Assembly (NCBI GenBank): GCA_947380435.1
Contig: CANCRC010000009.1
Location: forward strand, 1 to 32,598
Reading direction: 5' to 3'
Source: Chitinophagaceae bacterium
Lineage (GTDB): Bacteria > Bacteroidota > Bacteroidia > Chitinophagales > Chitinophagaceae
DNA: 32,598 bases
The position numbers and the translations under genes are program-made. The notes under the pieces are model-generated. The model was not told the DNA's origin. It was given only the letters and a program-made list of their open reading frames with translations, and ran no database searches. This document shows positions 1 through 8,091 of the stretch, one piece after another (positions within the stretch are counted from its first letter, which is position 1; each line of letters opens with the position of its first letter).

Positions 1-82
1 CAAATTTAGTCAAAGTCTTGTCAAACTCATGCCAAAGTTTAATCAAATAAGAGAACTTCCTAACAGATGTTCATTTTATGCT

Positions 83-90
83 TATTTTTG
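83..90 (+). promoter_or_regulatory. Bacteroidota-type -7 element (TATTTTTG) upstream of pruA
   Basis: Matches TAnnTTTG, 18 bp before ATG 109; no clear -33 TTG at consensus spacing. Confidence 0.45.
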
Positions 91-108
91 AAGCCTAATT
101 CAATTATT

Positions 109-1740
109 ATGCAATTCGGCACATTTAATTATCCTGTTCCAGTGAATGAACCAGTATTAAGTTATGCTCCAGGTTCTAAAGAAAAAATGGCTTTAAAAGA
201 AGCTATCGCGACGCTAAAGAAAAAATCTTTGGATATTCCCATGATTATTGGTGGCAAAGAAATTAGAACCGATATAAAACAAGCCATTCATCCTCCACAT
301 GAAATAAAACATACACTGGGCTATTTTCATATGGGTAATAAAAAACATGTTGACCAAGCTATTAGTGCAGGATTAAAAGTAAGAAATGCATGGTCGAATA
401 TGAATTGGGAAGCAAGAGCACATATATTTTTAAAGGCTGCCGATTTATTAGCCACGAAATATCGTTTTGAAATGAATGCAGCTACCATGTTAGGCCAAAG
501 TAAAAATGCTTACCAAGCAGAAATAGATGCTTCTTGTGAGTTAATAGATTTTTTAAGATTCAATGTTCATTTTTTATCAGAGATATATCAACAACAACCT
601 ATCTCTTCACCAGGTATTCATAATAGAATGGAATACCGCGGACTAGAAGGTTTTGTACTTGCAATTACACCTTTTAATTTCACGGCGATTGGTGGTAACC
701 TCCCAGCCTCTGCTGCAATGTGCGGTAATGTGGTTGTTTGGAAACCAGCCAATACACAAATATATTCTGCGCAATTATTTATGCGTATTATGAAAGAAGC
801 AGGACTTCCCGATGGTGTTATCAATATTGTGTATGTAGATGGCCCTACCATTGGTGCTACATGTTTTGCGCATCCCGATTTTGCAGGCGTGCATTTTACA
901 GGTTCCACGGGTGTATTTAATTATATGTGGAAACAAATTGGAGAGAATATTGCTAAGTATAAAACTTATCCAAGAATTGTGGGTGAAACAGGAGGCAAAG
1001 ATTTTGTAATGGTACATGAAACAGCCGATGTAGATACTGTGGTTACAGCGCTTGCGCGTGGTGCATTTGAATACCAAGGACAAAAATGTTCTGCTGCATC
1101 TCGTGCTTATTTACCTTCTAACCTTGCACCCGCTATTAAAGAAAAATTAGTGAAAGCTATTAAGACGATGAAAATGGGAACGGTAGAAAACTTTTCTAAT
1201 TTTGTAAATGCAGTGATTGATGAAAAATCGTTTGATAATATTTCAAAATATATTGATCAAGTAAAAAAAGATAAGAAAGCAAAAATTTTAGTAGGTGGAA
1301 ATTATAATAAGAAATTGGGTTATTTTATTGAACCTACTGTGATTGAAACCACTGATCCAAAATATACCACCATGTGTGAAGAAATTTTTGGGCCGGTTCT
1401 TACAATTTATACCTACCCAGCTGCAGAATATGAAAAAACTTTAAAGCTATTAGATAGCACTTCTAAATATGCATTAACCGGAGCGGTCATTGCTCAAGAC
1501 AGAGCCGCCATTGAACTTGCCACTAAATTACTAAGACATGCTGCAGGTAATTTCTATATTAACGACAAACCTACAGGAGCCGTTGTTGGACAACAGCCTT
1601 TCGGGGGTGCCAGGGCTTCTGGAACCAATGATAAAGCAGGATCTATGTTGAATTTGTATCGTTGGTTAAGTGCTAGGACAATTAAAGAGACTTTCAACCC
1701 TCCTACCGACTATACTTACCCATTTTTAAAAGAAGCGTAA
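109..1740 (+). CDS. pruA: L-glutamate gamma-semialdehyde (1-pyrroline-5-carboxylate) dehydrogenase; start set at ATG 109 instead of 67
   Basis: ALDH fold motifs in the translation (TPFNFTAIGGNLPASAAMCGNVVVWKPA, HFTGSTGVF, GETGGKDFVMVH, EYQGQKCSAASR, EEIFGPVLTIY, QQPFGGARASGTNDKAG), typical of P5C dehydrogenase. A TATTTTTG element at 83-90 lies inside the longer ORF, favouring the start at 109. Confidence 0.93.
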   Translation: MQFGTFNYPVPVNEPVLSYAPGSKEKMALKEAIATLKKKSLDIPMIIGGKEIRTDIKQAIHPPHEIKHTLGYFHMGNKKHVDQAISAGLKVRNAWSNMNWEARAHIFLKAADLLATKYRFEMNAATMLGQSKNAYQAEIDASCELIDFLRFNVHFLSEIYQQQPISSPGIHNRMEYRGLEGFVLAITPFNFTAIGGNLPASAAMCGNVVVWKPANTQIYSAQLFMRIMKEAGLPDGVINIVYVDGPTIGATCFAHPDFAGVHFTGSTGVFNYMWKQIGENIAKYKTYPRIVGETGGKDFVMVHETADVDTVVTALARGAFEYQGQKCSAASRAYLPSNLAPAIKEKLVKAIKTMKMGTVENFSNFVNAVIDEKSFDNISKYIDQVKKDKKAKILVGGNYNKKLGYFIEPTVIETTDPKYTTMCEEIFGPVLTIYTYPAAEYEKTLKLLDSTSKYALTGAVIAQDRAAIELATKLLRHAAGNFYINDKPTGAVVGQQPFGGARASGTNDKAGSMLNLYRWLSARTIKETFNPPTDYTYPFLKEA

Positions 1741-1751
1741 AGCACTGTTTT

Positions 1752-1785
1752 TTGCTGTATTTTATGGTAGAAAACAGTATATTTG
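1752..1785 (+). promoter_or_regulatory. Putative Bacteroidota sigma-factor promoter TTG-N23-TATATTTG upstream of pdhA
   Basis: TTG at 1752-1754 and TATATTTG at 1778-1785; fits the TTG-N17-23-TAnnTTTG consensus. Confidence 0.5.
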
Positions 1786-1805
1786 CTGCTCAAAATTAAA
1801 GGACT

Positions 1806-2801
1806 GTGGCCCAAAAATTTTCTAAAGAAACATATCTCTATTGGTACGAACTCATGCAGTTAATACGTCAGTTCGAGTCTAAATCGGAGGAGATGTATAA
1901 GATGGCTGGAAAAATCAGAGGTTTTTTCCATGTATATAATGGACAGGAAGCCATTGCAGCTGGCTGTATGACAGCTACTAACCAAGAAGACCCCTTCATT
2001 ACTGGATACCGTGACCATGGATTAGCCCTAGCGAAAGGAATGAGTCCGAATGCTGCCATGGCTGAATTATATGGTAAGGCTACAGGATGCTCAAAAGGCA
2101 AAGGCGGTAGTATGCACTTGTTTAGTAAGGAGCATTATTTCTTCGGAGGACATGGCATTGTAGGTGCTCAAATTGGAACAGGTGCTGGTTTAGCTTTTGC
2201 TGAACAATACCGTGGTTCTAAAAATGTGGTTTTATGTTTTTTTGGAGATGGTGCTGCTAGACAAGGTATGTTGCATGAGGTTTTCAACTTAGCCATGCTT
2301 TGGAAATTACCAGTGGTATTTATTTGCGAGAATAATAATTATGCAATGGGTACTTCTATTGAAAGAACAAGTAATGTGATTGATATTTATAAATTAGCGG
2401 ATGCTTATGAAATGCCTTCTGATAAAATAGATGGCATGACAGCTGAAGCGGTGCACGAAGGTGTAGTGAGAGCTGTTAAAAGAGCGCGTGATGGTGAAGG
2501 CCCTACTTTATTAGAAATGAAAACCTATCGTTATAGAGGTCACTCTGTATCGGATCCTCAAAAATATCGTACTAAAGACGAAGTGGAAGATTATAAAAAT
2601 CAAGATCCTATTACGAAAGTATATAGCACTATTCTTGAAAATAAATTTGCCACAGTAGAAGAGTTAAAAGCCATTGATGATAAAATTGCAGTGATAGTGG
2701 AAGCTTCTGTAAAATTTGCAGAAGAAAGTCCTTGGCCTGATGATAGTGAATTATTGAAAGATGTATATATTGATTCATCTTATCCATTTATAGTAGACTA
2801 A
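1806..2801 (+). CDS. pdhA: Pyruvate dehydrogenase E1 component subunit alpha (GTG start)
   Basis: TPP-binding E1-alpha motifs: RGFFHVYNGQEAIAAG, GYRDHGLALAKG, GKGGSMHLF, FFGDGAARQGMLHEVFNLAMLWKLPVVFICENNNYAMGTS, YRYRGHSVSDP. Confidence 0.94.
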   Translation: MAQKFSKETYLYWYELMQLIRQFESKSEEMYKMAGKIRGFFHVYNGQEAIAAGCMTATNQEDPFITGYRDHGLALAKGMSPNAAMAELYGKATGCSKGKGGSMHLFSKEHYFFGGHGIVGAQIGTGAGLAFAEQYRGSKNVVLCFFGDGAARQGMLHEVFNLAMLWKLPVVFICENNNYAMGTSIERTSNVIDIYKLADAYEMPSDKIDGMTAEAVHEGVVRAVKRARDGEGPTLLEMKTYRYRGHSVSDPQKYRTKDEVEDYKNQDPITKVYSTILENKFATVEELKAIDDKIAVIVEASVKFAEESPWPDDSELLKDVYIDSSYPFIVD

Positions 2802-2817
2802 TTTTTAATAAAAATAT

Positions 2818-3471
2818 ATGAGCGAATTACACCAAGAAAAACATCCTTTTTTAGATTTTGTAAAGAAAAATCAGAAAGCTTTAACCTATACATTAACTAT
2901 TTTAGTGGTAGTTGTATTAGCTTATTTTGGCTATACAGAATTGTATCAAAACCCAAGAGAAGCTAAGGCAGCGGATACTATGTATACTGCAGAAAAATAT
3001 TTTGGATTAGACTCTTCTAACTATGTATTAAACGGAGATGGCACTAACAAAGGAGTATTATATGTAATTAAAGAATACAGTGGTACCAATGCTGCTAATT
3101 TAGCAAAATACTATGCAGGTATTAGCTATTACCGTTTGAACGATTACAATAAGTCTATTGAATATTTAAAAGACTTCTCTACTTCTGCTAAGCAAGTACA
3201 AGCTATCGCTTATGGAACTATTGGAGACGCTTACGCCGATTTAAAAAAGAACGACGAGGCTATAGATTATTATAAAAAAGCAGGTGGTCATTTCCCAGAA
3301 GATGAAGGTATTTCTTCTGAGTATTTATACCGTGCAGCTTCTTTATTAGAATTAAATGGAAAGGCAGATGATGCCGTTGAGATATATAAAACCATCAAGT
3401 CTAAGTATCCTAAAACAGATAAGGGATTTCAAGCAGATAAGTTTATCAATAAATTAAAGGTTCAACCTTAA
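2818..3471 (+). CDS. Tetratricopeptide repeat protein with one N-terminal transmembrane helix
   Basis: TM segment ALTYTLTILVVVVLAYFGY; TPR-like repeats (AKYYAGISYYRLNDYNKSIEYLKDF, AYGTIGDAYADLKKNDEAIDYYKKA). Confidence 0.8.
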   Translation: MSELHQEKHPFLDFVKKNQKALTYTLTILVVVVLAYFGYTELYQNPREAKAADTMYTAEKYFGLDSSNYVLNGDGTNKGVLYVIKEYSGTNAANLAKYYAGISYYRLNDYNKSIEYLKDFSTSAKQVQAIAYGTIGDAYADLKKNDEAIDYYKKAGGHFPEDEGISSEYLYRAASLLELNGKADDAVEIYKTIKSKYPKTDKGFQADKFINKLKVQP

Positions 3472-3490
3472 TCTATTCCCCAAAAGCTTC

Positions 3491-3528
3491 AAAAGGCATT
3501 CTCCACCAAATGTGGAGAATGCCTTTTT
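3491..3528. terminator. Strong intrinsic terminator hairpin
   Basis: AAAAGGCATTCTCCAC (3491-3506), loop CAAAT, GTGGAGAATGCCTTTT (3512-3527): perfect 16-bp stem with flanking A and T runs. Confidence 0.88.
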
Positions 3529-3558
3529 ATTTTAGCCTAATTATTAGCTAAGTATTCT

Positions 3559-3566
3559 TATTTTTG
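3559..3566 (+). promoter_or_regulatory. -7-like element TATTTTTG ending 5 bp before the lutA-like ATG
   Basis: TATTTTTG at 3559-3566 and ATG at 3571. Confidence 0.4.
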
Positions 3567-3570
3567 ATAC

Positions 3571-4290
3571 ATGACAGTACAGCTATTTATACCTTGTTTT
3601 ATGGATCAATTGTATCCTCAAGCTGCTTATAATACTATTAAGGTATTAGAAAAAGCAGGTTGTAAGGTTAAATATAACGAGCAACAAACTTGTTGTGGCC
3701 AACCTGCTTTCAATGCTGGTTTTTGGAGTGAGTCTAAAGATGTATGTACCAAATTTGTTCAAGACTTTGATGGTGCCGATTATATTGTGAGTCCTAGTGC
3801 AAGTTGTACTGGATTTGTAAGAAATAATTTTGGTAAAATTTTTGAGAACAATGCTTTTCAAAGTCCTGCTAAAAAAGTAACCAATAGAATGTTTGAGCTT
3901 TCTGAATTCTTGGTTAAAATATTAAATGTAACCGACCTAGGTGCGAAATTTGAAGGCAAGGCCACTTATCATGATAGTTGTGCTGCTTTAAGAGAATGTC
4001 ATATTAAACAAGAGCCTAGAACGCTTTTATCTAAAGTGGCTGGTTTAGAATTAGTAGAAATGAATGAAGTCGAAACCTGTTGTGGTTTTGGAGGAAGTTT
4101 CGCAGTGAAATATGATACCATTAGTGTGGCTATGGCAGACCAAAAAATAGATAACATTATAAATACCAATGCGGAATATTTAATTAGTACCGATTTAAGT
4201 TGTTTAATGCATTTAGATGGGCGCATGAAATTCAATGGTAATAATGTGCAAATACTACATTTAGCAGATGTACTCGCTAGTGGATATTAA
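3571..4290 (+). CDS. lutA: LutA/YkgE-type (Fe-S)-binding protein with two cysteine-rich CCG domains
   Basis: Two CCG motifs (QTCCGQPAFNAG; ETCCGFGGSFAVKY) with partner cysteines (LFIPCFMD, SASCTG, YHDSCAALRE, STDLSCLMHLDG). Confidence 0.85.
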   Translation: MTVQLFIPCFMDQLYPQAAYNTIKVLEKAGCKVKYNEQQTCCGQPAFNAGFWSESKDVCTKFVQDFDGADYIVSPSASCTGFVRNNFGKIFENNAFQSPAKKVTNRMFELSEFLVKILNVTDLGAKFEGKATYHDSCAALRECHIKQEPRTLLSKVAGLELVEMNEVETCCGFGGSFAVKYDTISVAMADQKIDNIINTNAEYLISTDLSCLMHLDGRMKFNGNNVQILHLADVLASGY

Positions 4291-4370
4291 TTCCCTATTT
4301 ATTTTATTACCTTACTAAAATTTTAACTTTCTAAATTTTAATTTTCTACATTTTTCAAAATAGTTTTACT

Positions 4371-4781
4371 ATGGCCTATTGGTTAATTAAATCAGAACCC
4401 TTCAAATATTCTTGGGATCAATTTGTCAAAGACAAAAAAACATTTTGGGATGGTGTCAGAAATTATGGTGCCCGTAATAATTTAAGATCCATGAAAAAAG
4501 GTGACCTAGCCTTTTGGTATCATAGCAATGAAGGCATGGAAATTGTAGGTATTGCCAAAGTAGTTAAAGAAGCTTACCAAGACCCTACCACAGAAGAAAT
4601 AGCCTGGTTAGCGGTAGACTTTGCACCTCATGAAAAACTAAAACATCCTGTGAAATTATCTGATGTAAAGGCCAATACCAATTTATCAAATATGGCACTC
4701 GTTAAATTAGGACGATTATCGGTGCAGCCTGTCACAGATAAAGAGTGGAAAGAAATAATGAAAATGAGCCAGGGCAAGTAA
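4371..4781 (+). CDS. EVE domain-containing protein (PUA-like, THYN1-type)
   Basis: MAYWLIKSEPFKYSWDQF...FWDGVRNYGARNNLRSMKKGDLAFWYHSNEGMEIVGIAKV: characteristic EVE domain start and core. Confidence 0.9.
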   Translation: MAYWLIKSEPFKYSWDQFVKDKKTFWDGVRNYGARNNLRSMKKGDLAFWYHSNEGMEIVGIAKVVKEAYQDPTTEEIAWLAVDFAPHEKLKHPVKLSDVKANTNLSNMALVKLGRLSVQPVTDKEWKEIMKMSQGK

Positions 4782-6014
4782 TTACTTAAAAAATACATAG
4801 CCAATAAGTATGGCAATAACTACGCCTATTATATCGGCGAATATTCCTGCCCATAAAGCATATCTTACTTTTTTAATACCTACACTTCCAAAGTAAAGTG
4901 CAATTATATAAAAAGTAGTATCTGCAGAACCCTGAAATATGGAAGCCAATTTTCCTACAAAAGAATCGGGCCCCTGGGTTTGGAAGATGTCTAACATCAT
5001 TCCCCTAGCCCCACTCCCACTTAATGGTTTCATAATGGCTACTGGCAAGGCTCCAATAAATTCAGTATTCATTCCAGTAAGTTGTATTAAATAAGTAATA
5101 GCATTTAAAACAAAATTCATGGCACCGCTATCTCTAAAAACACGAATAGCCACTAGCATGGCTACTAAATAAGGTATAATTTTTACAATAACCTCAAAGC
5201 CATTTTTAGCACCTTCAATAAAGGCATCGAATACAGAAACTTTTTTATACGCACCGCCTAAAATTATTGCCACAATAATAACCAGCAATAACCCACTTCC
5301 TATTACTTTAGAAAAAATTTCTTTATTCGCAGGGGTTAAAGTATTTACTGCAAATAATACACCCACCATTATGAATACTAAACCTATCAACCAACTTATT
5401 AAAACCTTATCCCATTTTAATTTTTGATAAAACCCTACCATTAATATGGAAGCAAGTGTAGTGCCAATGGTGGCTAAAACACAGGGTATAAAAATACTAG
5501 CTGCATCTTGTGAGCCTGCTGCCAATCTATAAGAAATAATAGTTAATGGAATAATGGTAAGCCCACTAGTATGTAATACCAAAAACATAATTTGAGCATT
5601 GGTGGCCTTCTCTTTATCTGGGTTTAAACTTTGTAAACTCTCCATAGCTTTTAACCCAAAGGGTGTGGCTGCATTGTCTAATCCTAACATATTGGCGCTA
5701 AAATTCATTACCATTTGGCCCATGGCTGGATGATTAGCGGGTACTTCAGGAAATAAACGACTTAAGAATGGATTCATCCATTTGGCTAGTTTTTGAATAG
5801 CTCCAGCTTTTTCAGCAATATTCATTAAACCTAAGAAAAAGACCATGGTGCCTGCTAAAGGGAAAGCAACATCTATGACAGAGGACTTTGCGGAATCAAA
5901 GATACCATCGGCTAGTAGCTTAAAAACGGTGGTATCCCCCAAAAAAACAAGTTTACATAGGGCAATTATAAAGGCAATCACAAAAAAAGCCATCCAAATA
6001 ATATTCAAAGCCAT
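4782..6014 (-). CDS. SpmA/SpmB-like fusion membrane protein (nucleoside recognition/gate domains; 'spore maturation protein')
   Basis: Polytopic protein with NFSANMLGLDNAATPFGLKAMESLQ (SpmA-like) and a second gate domain with PYLVAMLVAIRVFRDSGAM and LPVAIMKPLSGSGARGMMLDIF (SpmB-like). Confidence 0.85.
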   Translation of the reverse strand: MALNIIWMAFFVIAFIIALCKLVFLGDTTVFKLLADGIFDSAKSSVIDVAFPLAGTMVFFLGLMNIAEKAGAIQKLAKWMNPFLSRLFPEVPANHPAMGQMVMNFSANMLGLDNAATPFGLKAMESLQSLNPDKEKATNAQIMFLVLHTSGLTIIPLTIISYRLAAGSQDAASIFIPCVLATIGTTLASILMVGFYQKLKWDKVLISWLIGLVFIMVGVLFAVNTLTPANKEIFSKVIGSGLLLVIIVAIILGGAYKKVSVFDAFIEGAKNGFEVIVKIIPYLVAMLVAIRVFRDSGAMNFVLNAITYLIQLTGMNTEFIGALPVAIMKPLSGSGARGMMLDIFQTQGPDSFVGKLASIFQGSADTTFYIIALYFGSVGIKKVRYALWAGIFADIIGVVIAILIGYVFFK

Positions 6015-6062
6015 AATCTATTGTTTATGGTTCTAATATAGTCATTTTTGAGTTTAGAATTG

Positions 6063-6070
6063 TATTTTTG
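6063..6070 (+). promoter_or_regulatory. -7 element TATTTTTG upstream of ychF
   Basis: TAnnTTTG match 22 bp before ATG 6093; lies inside the over-extended ORF call that starts at 6048. Confidence 0.45.
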
Positions 6071-6092
6071 CGCTCTTAAAACAATAGACATT

Positions 6093-7190
6093 ATGGCTTT
6101 ACAGGCAGGGATTGTGGGATTACCCAATGTAGGAAAATCGACTTTATTTAATGCAGTTAGTAATAGTGCCAAAGCGCAGGCAAGCAATTATAGATTCTGT
6201 ACCATCGAACCCAATGTAGGTTTAGTAGATGTACCTGATAATAGAATGCAACAATTGGCTGATTTAATTATTCCTAACAGAATTGTCCCTACTCAATTAG
6301 AAATTGTGGACATTGCTGGTTTAGTAAAAGGAGCAAGTAAAGGTGAAGGCCTTGGTAATAAATTCTTAGCCAATATTAGAGAAGTAAGTGCCGTGATACA
6401 TGTCATAAGATGTTTTGAAGATGAAAATGTATTAAGAGAAGAAGGGGCTATTAACCCCATTGCCGATAAAGAAATTATTGAAACTGAATTACAGTTAAAA
6501 GATTTAGATAGCGTTGATAAAAAAATTCAACGCTGTGAGAAAATGGCTAAAACCGACCCTAAGGCCAAAGTAGAATTAGAGGTTTTACAAAAATGTAAAA
6601 TTCATTTAGAGCAAGGAAAAAGTATTCGTTCCTTAGACCTATCTAAGGAAGACAGACTCGCTATTGCCGATAGTTTCTTATTAACTGAAAAACCAGTTAT
6701 GTATGTTGCCAATGTAGATGAAGCGTCTATGCATACCGGTAATAAGTTTTCAGCCATGTTGGTGGAGATGGCTAAAGCAGAAGGTGCGGAAGTAATTGTG
6801 ATGTGTAATAATATTGAATCACAGATTGCAGAACTCGAAGACCCTGCAGATAGAGCCGTATTTATGGATGAATATAAAATGACAGAACCTGCTTTGAACA
6901 GATTAATTCAATCGGCCTATAAATTATTAAATTTAGAAACTTATTTCACAGCAGGTGTGCAAGAAGTACGTGCTTGGACTATTGGCAGAGGTTGGAAAGC
7001 CCCTCAGGCTGCAAGTGTTATTCATACCGATTTTGAAAAAGGTTTTATTAAAGCAGAAGTAATAGCTTTTGATGATTTTATTAAATTCAAAAGTGAAGCT
7101 GCTTGTAGAGAAAATGGTAAATTAAGAATTGAAGGAAAGGAATATATAGTTAAAGATGGAGATGTAATGCATTTTAGATTTAACGTATAG
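6093..7190 (+). CDS. ychF: Ribosome-binding ATPase YchF (Obg family GTPase); start set at ATG 6093
   Basis: MALQAGIVGLPNVGKSTLFNAVSNS, NYRFCTIEPNVGLVDVPD, IVDIAGLVKGASKGEGLGNKFLANIREV, FTAGVQEVRAWTIGRGWKAPQAASVIHTDFEKGFIKAEV. Confidence 0.96.
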   Translation: MALQAGIVGLPNVGKSTLFNAVSNSAKAQASNYRFCTIEPNVGLVDVPDNRMQQLADLIIPNRIVPTQLEIVDIAGLVKGASKGEGLGNKFLANIREVSAVIHVIRCFEDENVLREEGAINPIADKEIIETELQLKDLDSVDKKIQRCEKMAKTDPKAKVELEVLQKCKIHLEQGKSIRSLDLSKEDRLAIADSFLLTEKPVMYVANVDEASMHTGNKFSAMLVEMAKAEGAEVIVMCNNIESQIAELEDPADRAVFMDEYKMTEPALNRLIQSAYKLLNLETYFTAGVQEVRAWTIGRGWKAPQAASVIHTDFEKGFIKAEVIAFDDFIKFKSEAACRENGKLRIEGKEYIVKDGDVMHFRFNV

Positions 7191-7233
7191 TGTAAAAGTA
7201 GAATACAAATTATTCTAGGTAGAATATATATTA

Positions 7234-8049
7234 ATGAAAAAACAAGCTTCTATATTATTGGGTTTAGCAATAACTGCATTACTTGCTTGTAATACAGGGA
7301 AAAATAATAATGAAGTAGACAAAGAAAATGCTATTGCAGCACCTACCGCTTTGTCTTATGATCTTGTAAAGGTATACCCGCACGATACAAGTGCCTACAC
7401 ACAAGGTTTAGAATGGAATGGCAATACATTAATAGAAGGCACAGGCTTAGAAGGGAAAAGTATTTTACATGTGCTTGATACGAATATGAAGCCCTTAGGC
7501 AGTAAAGTAAAACTAGATAAAGAATATTTTGGGGAAGGCACTACCCTATTTCAAGATAAAATTTATCAACTCACTTGGAAGAGCCACAAAGTATTTGTTT
7601 ACGATGCTAAAACTTTAAAAAAGATAAATGAATTATATTGGCCTTATGAAGGTTGGGGCTTAACCCATAACGATACTTCCTTGATTGTGTCTACCGGCGA
7701 AAGCAATATTTATTTCGTAGATCCTACACATTTCTCTATTCAGAAAACTTTGGGCGTATTTAATCAGTATGGGTATTTGAGTAATATTAATGAACTAGAA
7801 TTTGTAAATGGGCAAGTATTCGCTAATATATATGGCAGAAATGAAGTGGTTGTTATTGATGCACAAACTGGTCAAGTTAAAAATACCATCGATTTTAGCA
7901 ATTTATTATCACAGGCTGGAGTGAAGTACGACCCTATTACTATTGATGCTGGATATGTGCTGAATGGAATAGCCTATCAGCCGAATAAGAAAACTTTTTT
8001 TATCACTGGAAAATGTTGGCCTGTGATGGCGGAAATTCGTATACACTAG
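7234..8049 (+). CDS. Glutaminyl-peptide cyclotransferase (glutamine cyclotransferase family), predicted lipoprotein
   Basis: Lipobox-like LLAC after a hydrophobic N-terminus; YPHDTSAYTQGLEWNGNTLIEGTGLEGKS and ELEFVNGQVFANIYGRNEVVVID...LNGIAYQPNKKTFFITGKCWP match this family. Confidence 0.9.
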   Translation: MKKQASILLGLAITALLACNTGKNNNEVDKENAIAAPTALSYDLVKVYPHDTSAYTQGLEWNGNTLIEGTGLEGKSILHVLDTNMKPLGSKVKLDKEYFGEGTTLFQDKIYQLTWKSHKVFVYDAKTLKKINELYWPYEGWGLTHNDTSLIVSTGESNIYFVDPTHFSIQKTLGVFNQYGYLSNINELEFVNGQVFANIYGRNEVVVIDAQTGQVKNTIDFSNLLSQAGVKYDPITIDAGYVLNGIAYQPNKKTFFITGKCWPVMAEIRIH

Positions 8050-8091
8050 AATGCTATTATTAATTCTTTTCAGCACTAGCTTAGCATCTTC

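Noticed and set aside
618-1083. Antisense and alternate-frame ORFs inside pruA (618-908 -, 738-920 +, 775-1083 -)
   Set aside because: They overlap a clear ALDH gene and show no recognisable domain or independent start context.
3646-4235. Minus-strand ORFs inside the lutA-like gene
   Set aside because: Shadow ORFs of a well-supported CDS.
4371-4781. EVE-domain protein as a modified-base defence or restriction component
   Set aside because: No nuclease, methyltransferase or helicase partner nearby; the stand-alone short EVE protein is a common housekeeping form.
8050-8091. Possible hairpin ATGCTA...TAGCAT between the cyclotransferase and the methyltransferase
   Set aside because: Only 6 bp with a long loop and no T tract; not a credible terminator.
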